Source: Flavobacterium sufflavum
Lineage (GTDB): Bacteria > Bacteroidota > Bacteroidia > Flavobacteriales > Flavobacteriaceae
NCBI RefSeq assembly: GCF_004016525.1
Contig: NZ_SACJ01000014.1
Coordinates: forward strand, 47,659 to 111,658
Length of the DNA stretch: 64,000 bases
Direction: 5' to 3'
The notes below the pieces were generated by a model that saw nothing but the letters and a program-made list of their open reading frames with translations, made no database searches and had not been told where the DNA came from. Below, one piece after another: positions 36,884 to 46,496 of this stretch. Position 1 is the stretch's first letter. Every line of letters starts with the position of its first letter. A program made the translations under genes and the position numbers.

Positions 36884-39727
36884 TTACTTCGGCAATTTCT
36901 CCTCCTTATTCTCCTTTAGTTTTGGAGAACCAAAATAGAAGTACAAACTGCGTTTAATTGGTTTATGAATTGAATTCAATTCACTATTAGGGCCAAATCC
37001 TCTAACATTTGAATCATTAACTCCCATTTTTGATCCTATAGGTGGAATTCCATCAAGGAAAGAAATATCTCCAACTGGTAACTTAGGGTGAGGCTTATTA
37101 GCATTGATGCCATAAAAATCAAATAAACGCACAAACATGTCTTCGTCAGAAGAAGCAACGGTAAACTTCCCTTCCAATGTACTCAATTCCATCCAGACTA
37201 TTTCAGAAAAATAACCTTTAAACTCCGGGTAAATCCATGGTGCAGTTCCTGTTTGAGTATTGTTATAACGATTTTCATAAACATCGAAAGTAACTCCCTC
37301 TAAACGGTTTTTCCACACACGACTAGGCCCTTTACCCAACCATTTAGCCCCCATAACCAATCCTTCCGGATAACTAAAAGTGATTCCTGCAAAAGGAAAT
37401 TCTCCATCGAGCGTATATTGATAATCCATTTCCAACCATCCTGTAGGTTGCATTTTCCAACGCACATAATTCAGGTTCCCTGTATAGCTTGCTTCAATTA
37501 CATAAGCTTCTCCTTCTTTAAAGTGTTTTAATCCTGTAAAGCTGGATGTACCACTTACCAAAACAGGTCCGTCTTTGAATGAAATTGCCGAACCATTATC
37601 ATTCTTAACCCCTGACAATTCACCCGTTTTTTCATCAAAACTTACTGAAATAGCATTAGCTGTCAATGTCAAAATGTTTCTTTCTTCCTTAACTGCAACC
37701 GTTTTTGGGGCTTCTGCTGTTAAAATAGGTTTTAATAAATCTGCATTCGATTTTATCTTCCAAACCCAACGGTATATTTCTTCTTTATCAGGCCCATAAG
37801 CGCTTAAAGCCAGAGCATCGCTGTTTTTCCAATCAGCCGGAAGCTCCAGTTTTAAAACTCCTTTAGCAACAGCTGCAATATTTGGTCCAACAAAATTTCC
37901 TTTTTTTACAATTGTATGCCCTGTTTCATCCTCCTGTTTCCCATTAAAATTGATTAATTCCCACTGGAAGTTACACTCATTTAAATTGGTAAAATGATAA
38001 CAGTTTTCTACCGGAATTTCTCCTTTAAAACCTTCAGGCAATTCCTTAAGCGTGATATGAACCGGCGAATAAATCTCTTTAATTACATTAAAACTACCTT
38101 CTTTTTCTCTGTGAGGCCCTACAATTCCGTCGGCGGCGTTATTCCCATTTACATCAATCATATTGTTTAAATCGGTTCGCATGATACCTTCATCGGCAAA
38201 ATCCCAGATGAAACCTCCCGCCCCTTTTTTGGAATTCCAATGCAATTCCCACATATCCGCTAAACCGGCTCCGGCACCACCGTCTTGCATGGCATGTAAA
38301 AACTCGGTTGGCATATAAATATTGGCATCTGCAACAAGCTTTTGAGTACTGTAATAATCTTCATAATGATTACAATCGATACCATTAATGGCATTTCCAG
38401 GTTTATGGTGTGCATGGATTACGGTACGATTGGATAAATCGTATTTTCCAAAATCATCATCAAAATCAAAATTATGTCCACCTTCGTTTCCATTACTCCA
38501 GAAAATAATTGAAGGATGATTTGCATCACGAACAACCATTTCTTTCACTAAAGGCTCGCCAACTTTAGTGCTGTACGCTTTTTGCCAACCAGCCAATTCG
38601 TCTATTACATAAAGTCCCAAGGAATCACAAACTCTAAGGAAGTTTTTATCCGGAGGATAATGCGAACAACGCACCGCATTCATGTTCATTTCCTTAATCA
38701 ATTTCACGTCAATTAAATCGGCTTCAGGATAAGTGGCACGCCCATACTCAGGCCAAAACACGTGTCTATTAACTCCTTTAATTTTTATTTTGGTACCATT
38801 CAAATAAATTCCATCCTCTTTTCGAACTTCAATAGTTCTGAATCCAAACTTATCTGAAGTTTCATAAATTTTGTCGGTACCTTTTTTAAGGGAAACTTTT
38901 ACACTATATAAATTAGGACTTTCAGCCGACCAAAGTTTTGGTTTCTTAACTGTAGTTTTAAGATTAATAACTGAATCTGTCGCAGTGGTTTTGGCGGTTG
39001 TAGTTCCTACTACTGAACCTTTGGCATCCATAATTTCGGCAAGAACATCGTATCCATCTAATTTGTTGTTCAAATGAACATTCATATTGAAAGAACCTGT
39101 TGCCTTAGCATCAATAGAAGTCCAGGCGATGTTTTCTTTTGGCAAAGCTTCTAGATATACCGGTCTAAAAATCCCTCCAAAAATCCAGAAATCAGCCAAA
39201 CGTTCTGCTCCATTTACCGATTTATCAGCAGACATTTTGCTTACCAACACTTCCAATAAATTCTTTTGACCCAATTTTAATTTATCTTCAATATTGTATT
39301 TAAATCGATAAAAAGATCCCTGATGCACAGCTCCAACTAACTTTCCGTTAATTTTCACTTCGGTATCGGTCATTGAACCTTCAAAAACAACATTTACTTC
39401 CTTATTGATCCATGAAGCTGGAACCTCAAATTCATATTTGTAAAATCCTTTTTCATCATGGTAGTGGAAATTTTTTCCATTGGTAACATTATCTCTTCCA
39501 TAATTGTAACCTCCAAAACCTTGTTGTTCCCAATGCCCCGGCACCTGAATAGTAGTCCATTTACCGCTATTGCAACCAGCAGTTACCCAAAAGTCCCAGG
39601 TTTTAGTATGTTTTACATCGGTTCCTGAGAGGTACTGAATTTCTTTTTTTACCGGAGATTGTGTCTGCCCATTCATCACTAAAAAAAAGCAAAGAGACAA
39701 GGCATATAATATGTTTTTTAATTTCAT
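36884..39727 (-). CDS. GH2 family glycosidase (beta-galactosidase-like)
   Basis: This 947-residue secreted enzyme has a signal sequence (ALSLCFFLVMNGQTQ). Domains in order are the sugar-binding sandwich (about 50-190; TWDFWVTAGCNSGKW, VPGHWEQQGFGGYNYG), an Ig-like domain (about 200-300) and a TIM barrel (about 305-560) with acid/base Glu near 412 in FWSNGNEGGHNF and nucleophile Glu near 474 in MPTEFLHAMQDGG. C-terminal sandwiches follow (LGKGPSRVWKNRLEGVTFDVYEN). The motifs around the acids differ from the LacZ-like enzyme at 15532, so specificity may differ (beta-galactosidase or beta-glucuronidase are both open). It is the last gene of a five-gene operon with GH28, GH115 and two esterases. 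Confidence 0.86.
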   Translation of the reverse strand: MKLKNILYALSLCFFLVMNGQTQSPVKKEIQYLSGTDVKHTKTWDFWVTAGCNSGKWTTIQVPGHWEQQGFGGYNYGRDNVTNGKNFHYHDEKGFYKYEFEVPASWINKEVNVVFEGSMTDTEVKINGKLVGAVHQGSFYRFKYNIEDKLKLGQKNLLEVLVSKMSADKSVNGAERLADFWIFGGIFRPVYLEALPKENIAWTSIDAKATGSFNMNVHLNNKLDGYDVLAEIMDAKGSVVGTTTAKTTATDSVINLKTTVKKPKLWSAESPNLYSVKVSLKKGTDKIYETSDKFGFRTIEVRKEDGIYLNGTKIKIKGVNRHVFWPEYGRATYPEADLIDVKLIKEMNMNAVRCSHYPPDKNFLRVCDSLGLYVIDELAGWQKAYSTKVGEPLVKEMVVRDANHPSIIFWSNGNEGGHNFDFDDDFGKYDLSNRTVIHAHHKPGNAINGIDCNHYEDYYSTQKLVADANIYMPTEFLHAMQDGGAGAGLADMWELHWNSKKGAGGFIWDFADEGIMRTDLNNMIDVNGNNAADGIVGPHREKEGSFNVIKEIYSPVHITLKELPEGFKGEIPVENCYHFTNLNECNFQWELINFNGKQEDETGHTIVKKGNFVGPNIAAVAKGVLKLELPADWKNSDALALSAYGPDKEEIYRWVWKIKSNADLLKPILTAEAPKTVAVKEERNILTLTANAISVSFDEKTGELSGVKNDNGSAISFKDGPVLVSGTSSFTGLKHFKEGEAYVIEASYTGNLNYVRWKMQPTGWLEMDYQYTLDGEFPFAGITFSYPEGLVMGAKWLGKGPSRVWKNRLEGVTFDVYENRYNNTQTGTAPWIYPEFKGYFSEIVWMELSTLEGKFTVASSDEDMFVRLFDFYGINANKPHPKLPVGDISFLDGIPPIGSKMGVNDSNVRGFGPNSELNSIHKPIKRSLYFYFGSPKLKENKEEKLPK

Positions 39728-39749
39728 TTTTATCTAATTAGCATCTGTT

Positions 39750-41186
39750 TTATTTCGTTTTTGAAGCATCTGAAAACTTTGCAAGTTGACCATTTATAGT
39801 TACATTTTGCAGTTCCATATTTTTAACGTGATTGACTTTAAAAGACTTTTTTACTCCTTTAAAATTACAGTTCACAATTTTTAAATTGGTCACAGGAGAT
39901 TCTGCATAAGCATCGACAAAAACAGCGTATTCACCTCCTTTTTCAACATTCATGTTCTCAATCCAAATATTTCTGATTACAGGCATAAAATTTCCTGGAT
40001 TTTCATAAAACATGTTGAAATGAATCGCCGATTCGCCATAACTTCCTACGCTAATATCTTTTAAAAATATGTTTTCGATAATACCACCACGAGAGGATGA
40101 AGTTTTAACACGCAGTACTCTATCCAGATTTTTACTGTCCATTTTACAGTTAATAGCGTAAATATTTTTAGCTCCTCCTGCAATTTCACTACCAATTACA
40201 ATTCCGCCATGCCCATTTTTCATTTCACAACCTTCAATAATGTGGTTCTCGGCAGGTTTCTTGTTTCCTCTACCATCCTCATCACGTCCTGATTTAATTG
40301 CGATACAGTCATCACCGGTATTTAAATAACAATCTTTAATGAGTACATTTTTACAGGCATCAGGATCGCAACCGTCAGTATTAGGTCCTTCTGAATCTAT
40401 TCTGACCTTTTCTATGGTAATATTTTCACACATTACCGGACTTAAAAACCACATTGGCGAATCGATTAAGGTAACACCAGAAATCAATAGATTTTTACAG
40501 TTATAAGGCTGAATCATATAAGGTCTTAAATAATGACCTTCCCCAAAAACACGTTTTCTGGGATCTACATTTTTTTTCATCATTAGATGCAAACTATCTC
40601 TAGCCAGCAATTGATTAGGTATGCCTTCTTTCCATCCGTATTGTTTACGACCTTTCCACGGCCACCAATGTTTTTTATCGGCATTCCCATTAATGGTTCC
40701 ACTGCCCGTAATGGCAATATTTTTTTCATTATAAGCATAGATTTGTGGCGAATAATTCATGCAATCCATTCCTTCCCAACGAGTCAATACAATAGGGTAA
40801 TCTTTTGGATTTTGAGAAAAAAGAATTGTTGAACCCACTTTCAAATGAAGGTTTACGTTGCTCTTCAAGTAAATAGGTCCCGTAAGGAAATTTCCCGAAG
40901 GAACAACTACTTTACCTCCTCCAGCGGCATTACAAGCTTCGATTGCCTTTTTAAAAGCCTCCGTATTCATTGTTACACCATCAGCTTTAGCCCCAAAATC
41001 TATAATATTAAATTCCTGATTTTTAAATTTAGGCGCTATAATTAGCTTGCGAATCTGCTCCATTTCCTTTAAAGGCTGGCTCGAAGAAGTCCACACTTTT
41101 GGTTCTTCCTTGGCTGTTAATGCTAACAGCAAAACAGCCAGAGCAAGCAATGGAAGTTTTACCGTGAATAGTTTTTTTAAGTTCAT
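39750..41186 (-). CDS. GH28 polygalacturonase-family enzyme
   Basis: This 478-residue secreted protein is a right-handed beta-helix. Family blocks are visible: FGAKADGVTMNTEAFKKAIE near the N-terminus, NTDGCDPDACKN (Asp near 270), NTGDDCIAIKSGRDEDG (Asp pair near 290), GHGGIVIGSE (His near 323) and RVLRVKTSSSRGG. These are the catalytic acids and substrate-binding residues of GH28. The enzymes hydrolyse alpha-1,4-galacturonic acid linkages in homogalacturonan or rhamnogalacturonan. The long N-terminal loops and the setting with CE12 favour exo or rhamnogalacturonan-type action. It lies 22 bases upstream of the GH2 gene. Confidence 0.93.
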   Translation of the reverse strand: MNLKKLFTVKLPLLALAVLLLALTAKEEPKVWTSSSQPLKEMEQIRKLIIAPKFKNQEFNIIDFGAKADGVTMNTEAFKKAIEACNAAGGGKVVVPSGNFLTGPIYLKSNVNLHLKVGSTILFSQNPKDYPIVLTRWEGMDCMNYSPQIYAYNEKNIAITGSGTINGNADKKHWWPWKGRKQYGWKEGIPNQLLARDSLHLMMKKNVDPRKRVFGEGHYLRPYMIQPYNCKNLLISGVTLIDSPMWFLSPVMCENITIEKVRIDSEGPNTDGCDPDACKNVLIKDCYLNTGDDCIAIKSGRDEDGRGNKKPAENHIIEGCEMKNGHGGIVIGSEIAGGAKNIYAINCKMDSKNLDRVLRVKTSSSRGGIIENIFLKDISVGSYGESAIHFNMFYENPGNFMPVIRNIWIENMNVEKGGEYAVFVDAYAESPVTNLKIVNCNFKGVKKSFKVNHVKNMELQNVTINGQLAKFSDASKTK

Positions 41187-41222
41187 CTTATTCAGCTTAG
41201 TTTTTATAAAATTAATCTATTC

Positions 41223-43760
41223 TTATTTAATATCAATTCGGCTTAAAGCCAAGCCTGTATCTAAAATATAAACACGAATTTTAGCCGCTCCTTTTTTTTC
41301 AATTTTAAGCGGAATTTGTTTTTCAAAATAACCTCTTACCACGCTGGCAGACCAATTCTTGTCTTCTTTTGAATTATCCGTATCTATAAACTGCGGTGTT
41401 TGCTCATTAACTACAATAGCAAGATTTAGATTTCGTTCCTTATTGATTGCCTTATTAGGAAGTGTTTTTAGCGACAATTGGTATTGGCCGGCTTTTAAAT
41501 TCACGTTATATTCCACATAAGGAGCTTTAGCATAATCACTAGTTGCAAATGATTTTCCAGTAAAAGGATAACGGGAAATGCTTTTTCCGTCTAAACCTAA
41601 ACCTTGTACCGTAATAATTTTTTCAGAAGGAATTTCTTGTTTGCTTTTAAAATCGGAAGCATTTATAGAAACTAATTTAAATGTACTTGCAGCATCAATA
41701 GGAGTCAGGTTAAGATACCTTTTGTCATACTCTTGTGGTTTTCGAAGTGATTCACTTAAAATTTCAGGATTTGCAATTTTAGGCATCCCATAAGTAGCAA
41801 GATTTCTTGGAGCATGAGTAATAATACCATCCCATTTTCCATTTTCAATTTCTTTATTATAGTGATGCGTTAAATCGATAATTTGTTCTAAAGCGTTTTT
41901 CGATTTTTGCGAATATTCCAAAGCCAACTTTCCATCGGTTGCTGGCACTTCCAGACTCATTTGAGCATAGAAGAATTTCTGATTCATCAGTGCAGCTCCT
42001 TTTACAGGATATTCCATCAATTGGAAAAAAGCATCCTGAAGCAATTTTGGAACACGACTTTTTACCGTGTTTACTTTTTCAATCAGATTTGCGTAAGCTG
42101 CTAATCTTTTTGTTTTAGATTCATTGTCAAATTGCAAAATCCCCATGTGTTCGGGTTTTCCACTTTGCGCTAATTGATAGTATTCATTTTTAATTGAAGC
42201 TATTTCGGGAGCTAAGGCTGCACCAAAAGTTTTTTCTGCCCAATATCGAGCATATTGCGTTGCATTTTCCGGAGTCCATTTTTTAGTGTCCCAAGCCATA
42301 TCCAAAAAGAATTCTATCTCCATTTCGGCGGGTTTAATATCGCCCACATTGACTACCCAAAATTTATCGGCTCCAAATTGATAGGCTTTTGTCATTTCAT
42401 AAGCCATCAAAGAAGGGGAATTTGAAGATAACCAAGTATAGTCATGTGGTCCACCCAAATAAGAAAGGTGGTAATAAATTCCACTGGAGCCACTTCGTTT
42501 TTGTTCTGAAGGATTTGATAACTGTCGAATATAACCGTAATTGTCATCTGTCCAAACCAAAGTTACATCATCAGGCACTTTTAAACCAGCAGTATATAAA
42601 CTCAAAACCTCTTTATACGGACAGAAAATTTGAAGTGCATTCGTATCTGCACCAAAATATTTTTTAAATATTTTTCTTTGATCGGTCATTATGGTGTCTA
42701 ACAAAGCTATTTTACCTTCTTTAGTTGTTGGCCCCACAATACTTCCATCGCGTACCCCTCTCATACCAATGGTGTACATGGATTCATAGTTTTTGGCAGC
42801 ATTAACACGATCGTCCCAATATTTAGTTACTTCTGCTTTATTGGTGTCATAACGGTATTCATTTGGTTTATGACCGTATTCTTTTTCATAATTCTTTTGC
42901 CATTCAAATGTATTACTACGTAACATCATGTCACAATGGGTCGAACCTATTACAATACCATATCGGTCAGCCACTACAGGATTTTGTGGATAATACCAGA
43001 ATGCTTTCGTCTCATCATGCATGGCAGGCCAAATTAAGTTGGCTCTCAATCGAAGTAATAATTCAAAAACTTTGGCATAGGTTTTAGGTCCAATATCCTT
43101 GATGTCCTTGTCCATATTTTTGGCAGCCCAGGGATTTAAACCCCAATCCTCGTCATTGATAAAAATCCCTCTGTATTTAACCGAAGGTTCTTTTTGTACC
43201 AATGTTCCCGGTAAAACATACAATGATTTTCTTGGCGTTGGTTTCACATCAGCCCACCAAACCCAAGGAGAAACGCCCGCCTGTTTCGAAATTTCAAACA
43301 AACCATAAGCTGTTCCTCTTCGGTCGCTACCTGCAACAACTAATGCTTGCTTGACACCGGCAATAGGAGCGTTAATAGTTGTAATAGTATAGGATTCCCA
43401 TTTATTTTTAACAGAAGAAACATCCAATTTCCCGGATTTAATTAACTCATCAATAAGTTGAGACTTTCCAATGGTTCCTGCTATTATCAGGTATTCTTCA
43501 TTAGTGCTTTTATTTACAACTTGAGGCGTAACACCGCTGATGAGTCCAATATCCGAAGCAAGGGCATTGGCAACAATAGTAACTACCTCAGCATCGTCTT
43601 TATCTGTAAGTATCGAAGGAACAATCCCTTTTTCGACTAATGGAAAAGCATCTGCTTTAGCTTGTGGAACTATCGTTAATTTATTTTGAGCCTGTACTTC
43701 AGAACATCCAATAATAAAGAACAAGACGATAGTAATTTGAAATACTAATTTTCGATTCAT
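41223..43760 (-). CDS. GH115 alpha-glucuronidase-family enzyme
   Basis: This 845-residue secreted protein has an N-terminal mixed domain (about 25-180; RRGTAYGLFEISKQAGVSPWVWWADVKP), a catalytic TIM barrel (about 190-520; FINDEDWGLNPWA, LLLRLRANLIWPAMHDE, VTLVWTDDNYGYIRQL), a helical domain (about 530-690) and a C-terminal Ig-like domain ending VYILDTGLALSRIDIK. GH115 enzymes remove glucuronic acid or 4-O-methyl-glucuronic acid from xylan, and some members act on arabinogalactan. In this pectin-type operon an arabinogalactan side-chain role is as likely as xylan. It lies 16 bases from the esterase upstream and 36 bases from GH28. Confidence 0.9.
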   Translation of the reverse strand: MNRKLVFQITIVLFFIIGCSEVQAQNKLTIVPQAKADAFPLVEKGIVPSILTDKDDAEVVTIVANALASDIGLISGVTPQVVNKSTNEEYLIIAGTIGKSQLIDELIKSGKLDVSSVKNKWESYTITTINAPIAGVKQALVVAGSDRRGTAYGLFEISKQAGVSPWVWWADVKPTPRKSLYVLPGTLVQKEPSVKYRGIFINDEDWGLNPWAAKNMDKDIKDIGPKTYAKVFELLLRLRANLIWPAMHDETKAFWYYPQNPVVADRYGIVIGSTHCDMMLRSNTFEWQKNYEKEYGHKPNEYRYDTNKAEVTKYWDDRVNAAKNYESMYTIGMRGVRDGSIVGPTTKEGKIALLDTIMTDQRKIFKKYFGADTNALQIFCPYKEVLSLYTAGLKVPDDVTLVWTDDNYGYIRQLSNPSEQKRSGSSGIYYHLSYLGGPHDYTWLSSNSPSLMAYEMTKAYQFGADKFWVVNVGDIKPAEMEIEFFLDMAWDTKKWTPENATQYARYWAEKTFGAALAPEIASIKNEYYQLAQSGKPEHMGILQFDNESKTKRLAAYANLIEKVNTVKSRVPKLLQDAFFQLMEYPVKGAALMNQKFFYAQMSLEVPATDGKLALEYSQKSKNALEQIIDLTHHYNKEIENGKWDGIITHAPRNLATYGMPKIANPEILSESLRKPQEYDKRYLNLTPIDAASTFKLVSINASDFKSKQEIPSEKIITVQGLGLDGKSISRYPFTGKSFATSDYAKAPYVEYNVNLKAGQYQLSLKTLPNKAINKERNLNLAIVVNEQTPQFIDTDNSKEDKNWSASVVRGYFEKQIPLKIEKKGAAKIRVYILDTGLALSRIDIK

Positions 43761-43776
43761 ATTTTCTTTTTAAAAC

Positions 43777-44619
43777 CTATTTATAAAACTTTTCAGTATA
43801 CTTTTTTACAAATCTTTTGCCCATTTCCCTTTGACTTTCACCATCAAAATGAACTTTATCTCCTTTGTCTTTCAAATCGGAAGTTTCAACTATGTCGGCA
43901 TATTTGTCTTCTTGAATATATTTATAATTGGCTTTATTTATTTCAACCCACAATTCAGGTTCTTTTGAAAAAGAGCCTATTTCGCCAATTAATATTGGTA
44001 ATTTTTCATTGCCAATGTCTTTTCTAAAAGAAGCGAACAGGGTTTTTAGATTTTGGTCGCGATTTGAGATTCCATCTTTATTAGCATCTGATTCTCCCTG
44101 ATGCCACAATACTGCTTTTATAGTTCCATATCGTTTACCTAATTCCAATTTTTCTTTAAAGTTTGAATACAGATTAATTTTTCTGTGAGGTAAATCTTTG
44201 ATCCATTTCTCAATTGGACTACCTCCCACTGCAGTTGGCAGCAATAGTATAACTACATCTTTGGGAATACTTTTCAACAATTCATTTGCAAAAGACATTC
44301 CACAATCTAACCCTCTATAATCTGGAGTACTAAAATGAATTGGCTCTTTGGCAAGAACCAATTCATTATTACTATTTATAGTTAAAATTCTATTATTAGC
44401 AATGGTGTCCTGAGGTTCAACTAAACCACGTCCTTCCATATTCGATTGACCAGCCATCATAAAAACCCATACCTTCGATTTATTGGGAATAGTAACAACT
44501 TTTTCTTCCTTGTGCGGAAAATTCTTGGTTCTTTCTTCATTTGTTTTTTGAGCAAATGCAAAAAAACAATTTAGGAACAACAATAACAGACTGTATTTTT
44601 TAAAGCTTATTTTCATCAT
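43777..44619 (-). CDS. SGNH-type carbohydrate esterase (sialate-O-acetylesterase-like domain)
   Basis: This 280-residue secreted protein has a signal peptide ending FFAFAQ. The nucleophile Ser59 lies in FMMAGQSNMEGRG; the oxyanion-type Gly is in PTAVGGSPIEKW; AVLWHQGESDANKDG is the third block; Asp/His appear in DKVHFDGESQREMGKRF. This is the SASA/DUF303 pattern, which overlaps CE6 acetyl xylan esterases. It probably removes acetyl groups from the polysaccharide so that GH115 and GH28 can act. It overlaps neither neighbour but sits within 16 bases of both. A start one codon later is possible. Confidence 0.85.
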   Translation of the reverse strand: MMKISFKKYSLLLLFLNCFFAFAQKTNEERTKNFPHKEEKVVTIPNKSKVWVFMMAGQSNMEGRGLVEPQDTIANNRILTINSNNELVLAKEPIHFSTPDYRGLDCGMSFANELLKSIPKDVVILLLPTAVGGSPIEKWIKDLPHRKINLYSNFKEKLELGKRYGTIKAVLWHQGESDANKDGISNRDQNLKTLFASFRKDIGNEKLPILIGEIGSFSKEPELWVEINKANYKYIQEDKYADIVETSDLKDKGDKVHFDGESQREMGKRFVKKYTEKFYK

Positions 44620-44634
44620 TTTTATTTTAAAAAA

Positions 44635-46002
44635 TTAATTTCCATCTGGTTTTACCACTTCTTTAAGCGGACTTAAAGGCCAATAAAAATCTTCAAAAGC
44701 TCCCGGTTTTGCAGGATCTATTTCAGGTACAGTAGCTAAAATTGAATTGGCTAATTTTAAACGATTATCTCTAATTCCTTTAACAACTAATTTAGCAATC
44801 TCATAAGCTCCATAAGGTCTAAAGTGCGTATTGTCTGCTAATGGTTTGTCTTTACCTGGAAACATATTACCCGGAAAATGAACGAATGCTTTAATAGATT
44901 CTTTTTCGCCCAAAGCTTCATACATGGTTTTTGACATGGCATTCAAATCAATCATGGCAAGATTTTGTTCTTTTGCTGTTACTCTAACTGCTTCAGGATA
45001 TTCACCTAAAGTTTCAACAATCTTACCATTCTCATCAAACTTTCTTCTTTGAACAGAAGTTACCAACACAGGAATTCCTCCTTTTTTCTTTATTTCCTCT
45101 ATTACAGCTTCAAGCTGTTTTTTGTAGTTTTTAAATGCTCCATCATTTTCTCCTTTTTGTTTTTGGTCATTGTGCCCAAATTCTACAAAAACATAATCAC
45201 CGGCTTTCAACAAACTATACACTTTATCAAATCGGTGCTGGGCAATCGAACTACTCAAAGTTTCACCTGACTCAGCATAATTAGCAACTGCAATTTCACC
45301 TGACTTAAAAAATGCAGGAATCATTTGCCCCCAAGAAGCCCATGGCTCATTAGACTGGTCTACCACTGTAGAATCTCCTGTTAGAAAAACTGTAGTAACC
45401 GAACTGTTTTCAGGATAAATTTCAATAGCATTTACCTTTGGGCTTGAACCATTAAACTCTAACGTTAGCTTATCATCCCATTGATAATTATCTTTTTCTC
45501 TTGGCTTAAGACTTACTTTTTTATATTTTCCACCTCTAATGATACTGTCACGAATATGAAGCGTAAACTCAACAACCTTGTGTTTTCCATTTTCTGTTTG
45601 TAATCTATTGACCATCATTCGACGATTCTCGGCTCTGATTACCGTTTCTGAAGCTGCCAAATCATCTCCTAATGTTACTTTAACATGATAGTTCCCCTCC
45701 GGTAACTTAACCGAAAAATAAAAAGGCTTGTCTGATGTAAGATAGCCATCAGTCAAAGGCTGTTTTCCTTCTTTTGAATTAGCTGTTGCTGTCGTTGCAA
45801 AATCAATTCCATACCCCTTTTCAGGAGTATATGTTGTTTCCGGTACTACTTTGACGTAACCAGCCTCGGTTTTTCCTTTTCCAAAATCGAACTTAAAGCT
45901 AATGGAGTCTTCTTTCCCCCTAGTCTTTTTTTGTGCAAAGGTTAAAGTTGAAGTTGCAAAAAATAATGTGGTAATAAAAAATAGAAATAACTGTTTTATC
46001 AT
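44635..46002 (-). CDS. CE12-type rhamnogalacturonan acetylesterase with N-terminal binding domain
   Basis: I set the start at 46002 (MIKQLFLFFITTLFFATSTL), which gives a normal signal peptide. The frame is open to 46200, but that extension is not protein-like. Residues ~30-195 are a galactose-binding-like sandwich (FKFDFGKGKTEAGYVKV, LPEGNYHVKVTLGDD). The SGNH esterase part (about 200-450) has Ser near 209 in FLTGDSTVVDQ, NYAESGETL, FVEFGHNDQKQKG, and the Asp/His pair in LADNTHFRPYGAYEIAK. CE12 enzymes remove acetyl groups from rhamnogalacturonan I. As the first gene of the operon it carries the promoter region with it. Confidence 0.9.
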   Translation of the reverse strand: MIKQLFLFFITTLFFATSTLTFAQKKTRGKEDSISFKFDFGKGKTEAGYVKVVPETTYTPEKGYGIDFATTATANSKEGKQPLTDGYLTSDKPFYFSVKLPEGNYHVKVTLGDDLAASETVIRAENRRMMVNRLQTENGKHKVVEFTLHIRDSIIRGGKYKKVSLKPREKDNYQWDDKLTLEFNGSSPKVNAIEIYPENSSVTTVFLTGDSTVVDQSNEPWASWGQMIPAFFKSGEIAVANYAESGETLSSSIAQHRFDKVYSLLKAGDYVFVEFGHNDQKQKGENDGAFKNYKKQLEAVIEEIKKKGGIPVLVTSVQRRKFDENGKIVETLGEYPEAVRVTAKEQNLAMIDLNAMSKTMYEALGEKESIKAFVHFPGNMFPGKDKPLADNTHFRPYGAYEIAKLVVKGIRDNRLKLANSILATVPEIDPAKPGAFEDFYWPLSPLKEVVKPDGN

Positions 46003-46496
46003 CAAATTGAATTTAAAAATTGGTTCATTAAATAGTATTTGGTTCATCATCACAAATCTGTTTGTCTGTTCTCGAAATGAGTAATTACAAACTGTACTTT
46101 GATTTAATACGAAATTAGCATAAATAAGCCTTTGTAAAATCGGCTGAATGATTCCAAAAATCAGCCAAATGATACATTTTATTTGTTTAAAAAAATGCAA
46201 TTGATTAATTTACAAAACATTACTAATTCCAACGGATTAAAATCCGTCGCTACAAAATAAACCGTTCCTCATTCCAACGGATTGAAATCAGTCGCTACAA
46301 AATAAACCGTTCCTACGGAACTATAATCGATATTACATAAAAGAGCCGTAGGCTCGGAACATATTATAGCAACGGATTTTAATCTGTTGATCCCAACGAA
46401 GCATAAAAAAGAGTTCCGTAGGAACGATTCATATAAAATTGATTTTATAACGAAGTCAAATTATTAGATAATCTTGAACCGTTTTTTTTAAGAAAG
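46003..46496. other. Promoter region and repeat-rich gap between HTCS 2 and the esterase operon
   Basis: No gene is seen here. The part near the esterase start holds two direct TTGGTTCAT copies (46020 and 46039, 19 bases apart) and a short hairpin GGCTGA/TCAGCC near 46140-46165. The rest is the repeat cluster listed separately. Confidence 0.5.
46226..46430. repeat. Cluster of short intergenic repeats (direct and inverted)
   Basis: Two 43-44-base direct copies (46226-46269 and 46271-46313) begin ATTCCAACGGATT and contain CGCTACAAAATAAACCGTT. An inverted copy of the ACGGATT core follows near 46372-46390. Small palindromes GAGCCGTAGGCTC and GTTCCGTAGGAAC are built in. This is a REP-like or degenerate MITE-like element downstream of HTCS 2. 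Confidence 0.8.

Noticed and set aside
46003..46200. N-terminal extension of the CE12 protein to an ATG at 46200
   Set aside because: The extra 66 residues are not protein-like, end before a normal signal peptide and overlap the promoter-like region.
46226..46313. CRISPR array
   Set aside because: Only two adjacent imperfect copies, no spacers of regular length and no cas genes nearby.
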